DNA of 64,000 nt, from NCBI GenBank assembly GCA_013368315.1, contig JAACJM010000313.1, positions 1-64,000 of the forward strand. The letters are read 5' to 3'. The position numbers and the translations under genes are program-made. Each line of letters opens with the position of its first letter. The first letter of the stretch is position 1. Below are positions 57,068 to 64,000 of the stretch, in pieces. The notes beneath the pieces are model-generated. The model saw nothing but the letters and a program-made list of their open reading frames with translations, was not told the origin of the DNA and did not search any database. The stretch comes from Tetrapyrgos nigripes. Lineage: Eukaryota; Basidiomycota; Agaricomycetes; Agaricales; Campanellaceae.

Positions 57068-57720
57068 TTACTTAGCACCGAGCTGAAACTGGAGACGTTT
57101 TTGCGTGTAAAGCTTTTGTAACTTAGTGAGGCCCTCCATTGCCGCACACTGCATCTCTTCTGCCCATTGTAAGTATGACCTCATGGTCCAAGCCATGACT
57201 TCTGCCTTCTTGAACTCTGGTGATATGCCACCCTCCTGATAGATTTTTCCTTCCAATCTATCAATCCGCACAACTGTCACACCCAATCTGAGGATAACTC
57301 TGTCCAGCTTTCCACTCGGGACAGCCGTTGCTGTGGTTTTTGATACATACTTGTGGTATATTGTATCGAACCACATTGACAGCGGCTTTCTCATCTGCTG
57401 GAGTCTGCAGGTATAATATTCCTCCAGCTGAGACAGTAGCTGTGTTCTGTTTCTGAAAGGAGAAGCGTAAGTTATTGAAAGAGTATTAACAGGTATAACA
57501 CACGGGCTCATGGCTTCATTATGCTTCTGAGCCTGCTGCCTCTGCCTCAGTTCAATCTTAGCATGTCTATCCTGCCGAGCTTCTTCTCTATAGTTAAGTT
57601 AAAGCGTAGATTAGGATTAGATAGCAATAGAAGAATATGAAATATACCTTTGCAGTTGCGCAGCTGTTTGTTCTGCCTCATAGGCCTTGCGACGGCTTGT
57701 ATTGATGGTATCCCGGTTCC
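57068..57720 (-). pseudogene. Coiled-coil protein of the KDZ element, 5' truncated
   Basis: Exons at 57720-57648, 57587-57504 and 57452-57068 (short introns). They encode a Glu/Gln/Arg-rich helical stretch (SRRKAYEAEQTAAQLQREEA, IELRQRQQAQKHNEAM) followed by LLSQLEEYYTCRLQQMRKPL and VILRLGVTVVRIDRLEGKIY, ending LQFQLGAK with TAA. I recognise no domain. The N-terminus is missing because an LTR relic begins at 57721. It is transcribed in the same direction as the other two genes of the element, 124 nt before the viroplasmin-like gene. Confidence 0.5.
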
Positions 57721-57860
57721 TGTTGATTGTTTGTACTTGTTTGGCTGCAGCCTCTACCTAGATACAGCTTTGTAGTAGATAGCCGAGAGACACAGAACCA
57801 CATGCGACTCCGTGTTGGCACTCGAGTTAGGTCAGGTTCCCCTCAGCCGTCTCTAACGTA
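57721..57860 (+). repeat. LTR relic related to element B
   Basis: About 140 bp matching 47308-47472 but lacking about 25 bp near its start. It cuts into the KDZ accessory gene. Confidence 0.7.
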
Positions 57861-59676
57861 GGTACCCAGGAGCCACACAATAGGTGAGACAACTGGAATT
57901 GCTACAGTACCTATAGAGAATGGGTACACGTTAGTATGTAGGTACTGTAGATAGATATAATCAGTAAATATGTAGTAAGTATATGAATGATTGAATACAT
58001 ACCCCAGGAGCCACACAATAGGTGAGACGACTGGGGTATTAGATACGAGATGGCTAGGTATATGTGAGGCAGATGTTGAACCCGGGTCTCTGTGCCTTGA
58101 AGTATGAAGGGAAAACGAATTAAGAGACGGTAGAAGGAAACAGATATGAATAAAATAGGAAGGAGCCCCCATCTAGGGACTTGTATTCTCGACAATGACT
58201 GCCTTTCCCGAGCCCCTATCAATGATGCAGCATGTATGGAACAGTGTAAGAAAGATCTTCTCAGTAAATTGGCAAATTTACAGCCCATGAAGCTGCATTA
58301 TACACCGGCATACTCATCTACATGCTTAGAGACACTCTCTTCAATATTACAACATTCTAAGATTATAGGTCATTTGTATCAATGTGTGTGTATTTGAGAT
58401 GAAGGTGTTGGGCTGATTGCGACTGAGGATACATCTTAATGTGTGGATAATACAGGCATGGACATGGGCAGGGACATGTATGCCATATGCATATATGTAT
58501 ACCATTGAGTTTCCTCTAATTTTCTTCTTTTCTTCTTTAAATTTTCTTCCATTAGTATGTATATCTTTCCCCCCTTTCATCACTGCCCACTGCCCATGGT
58601 GACCTTGAGTTTCTTTTTTGTTTCTTCATCTTCTGTCCTTCATTATTGTTCTTCTCAAATTTGTTTACTCGGAATCAACACATGCTCACACCCTTTCTTT
58701 CCCCCTTTCCCAGTTTTCCTGTTTCTTGCCTTTTTTCGTTCATTTTCGTTCTTCCAATCTTCCAGATACCTGACTCGACATCACGGAAAAGAAGAAAGAA
58801 ATAAATTCTCCAGGACAGCAAACATGACAACTGACAAGGGAAAGGGACAGGGGAAGGGGGAATGGGGGAAAAGGGGGGGGGGGGGTTGCTAGACTATGAG
58901 AATGGGAAAATAAAGTGTTTACTTAGGCAGTTAGTCAATGAGACACCAGGGGGAGGGGTTGGTAGGGCTAAGGTTTGCTTCTGGTGATATATCATTAGTA
59001 GATGAGGGTAGGCTGGGGAAAAGGGGGAGGGATAACGGGTAAGAGGAAATGTTGGGGGGAAGGGGTAAGGGGAAATGTGGGAGTGTGGGGGGGATAATCC
59101 AATAAAAATAGGTAATGGGAAATTGGGGCATTTAGGCATTTATGGTGAGGAGAATGGTTTGATAATCCAAGAGGTGCATTATGACAATATGATTTAATAA
59201 CTTTGAGTCTATATAAATTATTACTGGCTGTACCCATCTATTTGTTTTCCTTTTGACCTTAAAATGTAGTTGACCACTTTTCTCACCCTTCCCTGAATTT
59301 CTTCAGGTCCAGGTCAAGGGGAAGATGTATGCATTGTTGCAATCTGCATATCACTAGTACCACTGGTACAACTGGATGACAATGGGTTTTCTCTTCTAGT
59401 TCAACACCTGTCACGAGGGAAAATAACCTAACAACAAAACACTTTAGGACCAAGGTAAGTCTCAGAAAGCGTGCATGAAGGCTTGTGGTACTGATTTATC
59501 AAATATAGTCGCTGAGAGGTGAAGATACTCGAATCAGAGAGAGTAAGAGATAGAGGGAGACGAAGGACTTTCTTAGGAAAGAGTTGAGGGGTAGAGTTGA
59601 GCTGAATACTGTGAAGTTCGGTGAATATTGCTTGTATTTTGGGTATTCCTACAACATATTCATACTTGAAGCTGTA
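57861..59676. other. Non-coding region
   Basis: No gene. A 32-bp block (cccaggagccacacaatagg plus tgagac) is directly repeated at about 57866 and 58004. The phrase tatagagaatgggtacacgt at about 57913 also occurs before the element B LTR at about 47283. A long G-run lies at about 58870-58884. Confidence 0.5.
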
Positions 59677-60961
59677 CTCATGGTCACGGAAAGTAACGGT
59701 CCTGTGACATGTGACACCATTTTTCGAGGATCTTGTCATTGACTATCCTTGTATCTACACAACGATGTACAGCATGTATTGCTACCAAACTTTGTATTCA
59801 TATACTCTACCATCAATGCATTTCGTACCCCAGTTAAAATCTCGTGTGACCGCCTTTTGCATCCAAGACAGCCTGGACAACATCATCCATTCTCCCAACA
59901 TACTTGTCAATATCTTCGATTTCTATCTCGCCCCAAACCTCCTTTACTGCCTCTATCAGCTCATTGGCAGATGAAGGGTGATGTGGTCTAGCCCTTACGC
60001 CAGCTTTTAGTTCGTGCCAAACACGTTCAATGGGGTTAAGGTCTGGAGAAGATGGCGGGTGTGGGAAGAGAGGGATACCATGGTCAGAAAACCATTTCTT
60101 CATTGTCTTTGCGGTATGACTAGGTGCGCCATCATGCTGGAACTTGATGTCTCCCCTCTCTGACTTCATCTCTTCATAAAATTCCAGCAGAACCCCATCA
60201 AGAACCTGCTCTTGGTACCTCTTTGCGTTCATTCCTCCTCCTTTCCCTCCCAGGTACTCCAGCACCACCAATGGGCCCTTTTTCCCCTTCATTATGCATC
60301 CCCATACCATGACCCGAACAGAGGACTGCTTAACTGTTGGTACCAAGCAGTCCTCTTCATATTCTTCATCTGCGCGACGCGTTACAAAAATCCGGCCCCG
60401 ACTGTCATCCATCTCAACATAGCATTCATCTGACCATATCACTTTTCTCCAATCCTCTCCTTTCCTCTGTGAAGCCCAGGTCCTCCTCTTCCTTTTCTGC
60501 AACTGGCTGAGCAGTGGAACCTTGCGTGCTACCTGACGGTGGTACCCTTCTTTAGCAACATGCTCTGCAACAGTTGTTGCGCCCAGAGGTGGTTCCATTT
60601 CATTTCCTATCTCCTTAAATGGTACCCAGCGTGCCTTTCGAATGGCCCTGACAAGCCTTTGTCGTGTCCTGTTTGTAACTTTGGGTGGTCGTCCACTACG
60701 CGGCCTGTTTTTCGTCGAACCGGTCTTGCAAAATTTCTGCCAAATCTTCTTGGCACTTCCATGGGGTATCCCAACGAGTTCTGCAGCTTTTTCAATGGTT
60801 TTTCTGCCCTGTATGGCTCCAATGACCCTGTTCTTCTTCGGACTATTGTGTTGGACGCGAGCCATGTATGTGTAATGTAGTAGGGTACAAGAAAAATGTT
60901 AACTACGAGACACGGGGGTTATGTCACACATCACGGGACCATTACTTTCCGTGACCACGAG
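59677..60961 (-). mobile_element. Complete Tc1/mariner-type transposon
   Basis: 1285 bp with TA at both flanks (59675-59676 and 60962-60963). Inverted repeats of about 42 bp begin CTC-a/g-TGGTCACGGAAAGTAA and continue GGTCC.GTGA..TGTGACA with few mismatches. It holds one intact transposase gene. Structure and coding are both complete, so it may still be autonomous. Confidence 0.94.
59834..60865 (-). CDS. Tc1/mariner (DD34E) transposase
   Basis: 343 residues, uninterrupted, starting MARVQHNSPKKNRVIGAI and ending with TAA. The N-terminal half has paired helix-turn-helix regions (TIEKAAELVGIPHGSAKKIW; GRPPKVTNRTRQRLVRAIRK with the GRPP linker). The catalytic core has D1 in VIWSDECYVEMD, the VMVWGCIMKGKKGPLV strand, D2 in FQHDGAPSHTAKTM and E in PDLNPIERVWHELK. 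There are 34 residues between D2 and E, hence DD34E. It performs cut-and-paste transposition at TA sites. Length and motifs match functional family members, and there is no CpG-type damage, in contrast to neighbouring elements. Confidence 0.95.
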   Translation of the reverse strand: MARVQHNSPKKNRVIGAIQGRKTIEKAAELVGIPHGSAKKIWQKFCKTGSTKNRPRSGRPPKVTNRTRQRLVRAIRKARWVPFKEIGNEMEPPLGATTVAEHVAKEGYHRQVARKVPLLSQLQKRKRRTWASQRKGEDWRKVIWSDECYVEMDDSRGRIFVTRRADEEYEEDCLVPTVKQSSVRVMVWGCIMKGKKGPLVVLEYLGGKGGGMNAKRYQEQVLDGVLLEFYEEMKSERGDIKFQHDGAPSHTAKTMKKWFSDHGIPLFPHPPSSPDLNPIERVWHELKAGVRARPHHPSSANELIEAVKEVWGEIEIEDIDKYVGRMDDVVQAVLDAKGGHTRF

Positions 60962-60963
60962 TA

Positions 60964-61407
60964 GTAGATTAATGAAATATCAAAGGCAATGTAGAACACG
61001 AAATCGAGAAAGAAACTCGTAAGAGAAACATGAAACTCGTAAGGTCTAAACGTGCAACTCGTAAAACTTGTAAGAGAAACGTGAAACTCGTAAGGTCTAA
61101 ACGTGCAACTTGTAAGATGAATAAAACTTAACTACATATGAAGAAAACCTGTAAGAAGTATGAAAAGAACACGATAAAGGCATTCAAGAAAAATGAAGAT
61201 CTTCGGATCTTACTGTAGGTACCTGGATACATATGAATTAGAAGAAAATAGACGACCAGTCATGAAATGAAGAAAAAGGTAAGGACGCAAGAATTTCCAT
61301 AACCAACGTGAATAGGGGAAGTGACCTCATCGAGTACTTCGTGCTAATACGTGACTTAGCACTACATCCACCCACGACCAAAAATTGCAACTGTCCCCAG
61401 TTGCTTA
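60964..61407. other. Non-coding; probable 3' LTR side of gypsy element C
   Basis: A roughly 50-bp tandem duplication (gtaagagaaacatgaaactc and gtaagagaaacgtgaaactc) at about 61018-61117. On the minus strand a purine-rich tract (ggtcgtgggtgga) precedes TGTAGTGCTAAG at 61366, a plausible LTR start downstream of element C pol. Confidence 0.45.
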
Positions 61408-62987
61408 TCAATCAACATTAGAGTCGTCTTCACCGGCATCCGAGTCAGAGTCATTGGAAGGAGATTCCTGCCAAGTGGTAGAAGCGTCTGGTTCGTCATT
61501 GATAGGAGGAAGTCCAGAGGTGAGTTGCTGCAACCTGGGGTCTGTGCATGATACATAGGGTAAGAGACGTGAGACAGCGATGCCTTGGAGAGAGATGGAT
61601 CCGTTAAGCTCCCTAATAACATAGCTACCACCTTTGGTCTTCCTAACAATTGCGTAGGGACCAAGCCAGTGTGGCTTAGCTTTTCGTCCTAGATCATGCG
61701 TGATCCGAGAGTCTCGGACAAGGACAAGATCCCCTTCATTGAAGGATGTAGTGAATAGCTTCTTTGCCCATTTATCCTCAAATTGCTCCTTCGTTCGAAA
61801 TTGATTGAATTGTAATGTTCTACTGGCAGATGCCAGGTTGTCGGGATGCTGTTGCAGTTGGCGAACTCATAAAGCAAGAAATTCGATATCTGACATGTGA
61901 GATTCCCAGCCATCGACCAGGAATGATGCTTCAGCAAGATCGAAGGAGAGGATGGGGTGACAACCATGGAGGAGGAAGAAGGGCGAATATCCAGTCTGTC
62001 TTCGAATAGTGACGTTATCCGCAAAGACTACGGTAGTGAGAAGGTCGGGCCATCAGCTTTGACCAACGATTCACGAATAACAAAATGACCTCTTTCGACG
62101 ACGCCGTTAGCTTTGGAGTTGTATGGGGAAATTCGAATTTGGTGGATATGTAACCGTTTGAGTAGATCTGAGAAGGCCGCTTTGACCTCGGATCCGTTAT
62201 CCGTGACTACTTGAAGTATAAAGCCATGGCGACAGTATAACTGCTCCCAGAAGAATTTGGCCAACGATCTGGCATTATTCTTCCGTAAAGGCCGAGCCTC
62301 ACACCATCCAGTTAAATCATCCCGAGCCGCTACAATATAGCGAAAGCCACTGGCAGCAGGCATGAACATGACATCGACATACCCTTTCTGAAATGGAGTG
62401 GTTGGAGTTGATACTGTGAAAGGAATGCATAGGGATTGATGGCTTCGGATTTGACATTCATGACAGGACCGGACGTGGAATTGAATGTCTTGACGAAGGT
62501 GGGGCCAGTAGAAGCGAAGATTCAGTAGTTCCCAGGTGGAAGCGACTCCTTGATGTCCAAGAAGCTCATGGGCCTGAGTTAGGATTCTTATTCGGGCTTC
62601 GGGGTTGAGAATCACCAGCTGAGGAGTCTTTCGATTGGTACACCGATAAAGACAATCGTTCGCAATGTAGAATTGTTTGGACCTTTGTAGAAAACGTCGG
62701 CATGCTTCGGTTCGTTGTTTGGGATTGGAAATGGAGGAGATGGAAGATGGAAAGGATAAGTCTTTCAAGAAATGAAAAATGTCGAGGAGATTCTGGTCAG
62801 ATTGGGTCAAAGGTGAAGGCTGTTGGGTATCTGAGGTAGAAGGAGTGTTGAATACATAGGTAATGTTGTGGGTATAGGATTGGATAAAGGCGGCAATAGA
62901 TGGAATGGAAGAAGGAGAGAGAGGAAATGTGAAGGGCAATGTCATCAAGCCATGAGTCATCGTAATCGTCTGTAGGGATTGGGTCAT
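61408..62987 (-). pseudogene. Gypsy element C integrase and C-terminal domain
   Basis: Reading downward from 62987: an H2C2 zinc region (AHELLGHQGVASTWELL, CHECQIRSHQ), then the integrase core KGYVDVMFMPAASGFRYIVA, VVTDNGSEVKAAFSD and SPYNSKANGVVERGHFVIRE with all three acidic residues. A frameshift near 62045 precedes TTVVFADNVTIRRQTGYSPF. The C-terminal GPY-like segment (WLGPYAIVRKTKGGSYVIRE) and an acidic tail end at a TGA near 61408. The frameshift makes this copy inactive. Confidence 0.85.
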
Positions 62988-64000
62988 GTTCTATACGAGA
63001 TAATGCATCTGGTCCTATATGCTTGGCTGCTGGAATATGAACAATTGTGAAGTCAAATAACAGTATGCCCTGAATCCAACGATTTACTGCAGTGTTGGGT
63101 TGCATGTCGGGTTCGTTTAGCATTCCCGTAATGTATTTGGCATCTAGCTCGATACGAAGGTCCTTAATACCAATGAGGTATATCCTCCAGTGTCTGAGGG
63201 CTCGAAATAAACTGTACAACTCCAGTTTGGGTTGTGAGTAACGGCTTTCTCTTTCGTTGAAGTGAAGGGATCCATAACGCGCAGGTTGTCGATGGTTTTG
63301 CTCATCAAGCTGAGAGAGGATGAATCCGACTCCAAGTGTGCTACAGTCAACCGAAAGAAATACTGGGAGGGAAGAAGTGTAGTTGATTTCGCGAAGAGCC
63401 GGAGCGGAGGAGACAAGCTCTTTGATGAACTTGAAAGCTTTTTGGCAGGCATCAGTCCATAAAAATGGATGATCCTTTCGATAGAGATGGCTGAGAGGTC
63501 ATACGAGCTGAGAGTAGTTCGGGATCCAGATCCTAACTGTGCCAGTTAAACCAAGAAAGCGACGAACAGCTCTTGGCTCGGTGAGAACTGGCCAGTTAAG
63601 AATCTTGTCGGTTCTAGACAGATCAGGCAATCTTCCTTCGAATGTACAACGTTGACCAACGATTAAGACCTCTGGACGCGCCACCTGCATTTTCTTAAAC
63701 GCAAAGGTACCTCCAGCATGCTTGACGTGGTGCATTATGCGATGGATGTCCTGGGCATGTTCCCATATGAAACAACGGATGCCAGGATTCTCGGGCAGGA
63801 CCTCGGGGATGCCAAACTCGTCAAGATATCGGGTGGATGGCCCCTTGATTGGTAAGTTGTCGATGAAGATATTGGCGGTGTGGGGGATCCCATCCTGTAA
63901 GATGAAGATCATGCATTGTTGAAATTCGGTAGGAGAGTTGGTATACCCCATGGGTAAGGAGGTGATGCGTAATGGGCTGAGGGGAGTCATAAATCCGGTA
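62945..64000 (-). pseudogene. Gypsy element C RT and RNase H, continuing past the window
   Basis: RT fragment LRITSLPMGYTNSPTEFQQC, then ANIFIDNLPIKGPSTRYLDE, in which the second Asp of the catalytic DD is Asn. The thumb region (VRRFLGLTGTVRIWIPNYSQ) follows. An in-frame TGA at 63499-63501 sits between SQLV and PLSHLYRKDHPF, at an Arg position. RNase H-type sequence continues (VFLSVDCSTLGVGFILSQLD, RYSQPKLELYSLFRALRHWR, ELDAKYITGMLN, IGPDALSR). A frameshift near 62950 separates it from the integrase. The 5' part lies beyond 64000. Confidence 0.88.

Larger units (their letters stand above)
51270..57720 (-). mobile_element. KDZ transposon body
   Basis: Contains three minus-strand genes in transcription order: coiled-coil protein (57720-57068), viroplasmin-like protein (56943-55984), KDZ transposase (55878-52038), spaced only about 105-125 nt apart. 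The left flank has a 153-bp tandem duplication (51685-51990). True termini were not identified. The right side is cut by an LTR relic at 57721. Confidence 0.65.

Noticed and set aside
42530..63501. Nuclear reassignment of TGA to an amino acid, given so many in-frame TGAs
   Set aside because: The stops are confined to transposon pseudogenes that also carry TAG, TAA, frameshifts and active-site losses. CpG decay of CGA explains them more simply.

Overview
The window looks like a transposon-rich stretch of a basidiomycete (probably Agaricomycete) nuclear genome. The evidence is short introns of about 50-65 nt with GT..AG ends, a KDZ transposase with a CxC2-type cysteine cluster, a fungal-type STAND/NLR gene, Ty3/gypsy and Ty1/copia pol remnants, and dense nesting of DNA elements. 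I see no bacterial-style operons, no convincing tRNA gene and no rRNA.

Layout. 1-5430: a broken Ty1/copia element on the minus strand. Its gag is interrupted by a CACTA-like terminus and its protease is fused to a 9-bp minisatellite. 5530-7162: the 3' end of a chromodomain Ty3/gypsy element with its LTR. 7862-9980: a decayed RecQ-like helicase and a proline-rich ORF between 29-bp inverted repeats. 10-14 kb: non-coding diverged repeats and a tRNA-like SINE candidate. 14308-20343: a multi-exon gene of unknown function, split by a 3.5-kb CACTA-like element (15633-19148). That element has a 3-bp TCA target duplication, ~419-bp inverted repeats and a giant palindromic 22-bp minisatellite core. 20847-21223: a solo LTR. 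24787-26998: an hAT-like element with a second hAT-like element nested in it. 29988-30914: a foldback element hosting a mariner-type MITE. 33199-34265: an hAT derivative that keeps only the dimerisation domain. 36426-39459: an intact three-exon NLR/TPR gene, the best host-gene candidate. 41000-47212: a gypsy element with both LTRs, interrupted by a solo LTR. 47308-51265: a second, 3'-truncated gypsy element. 51270-57720: a KDZ transposon with three minus-strand genes (coiled-coil protein, viroplasmin/RNase H1-N-like protein, KDZ transposase). 59677-60961: an apparently intact Tc1/mariner element. 61408-64000: a third gypsy element running off the window.

Most elements are dead, and the damage has a pattern. 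In-frame stops in three gypsy elements and the KDZ gene are mainly TGA where family alignment expects Arg, consistent with CGA-to-TGA. Two reverse transcriptases have lost the second Asp of the DD motif through a GACGA-to-GACAA change. Both are CpG transitions, as expected of 5-methylcytosine deamination in silenced transposons. By contrast the mariner transposase, the NLR gene and the viroplasmin-like gene are open.
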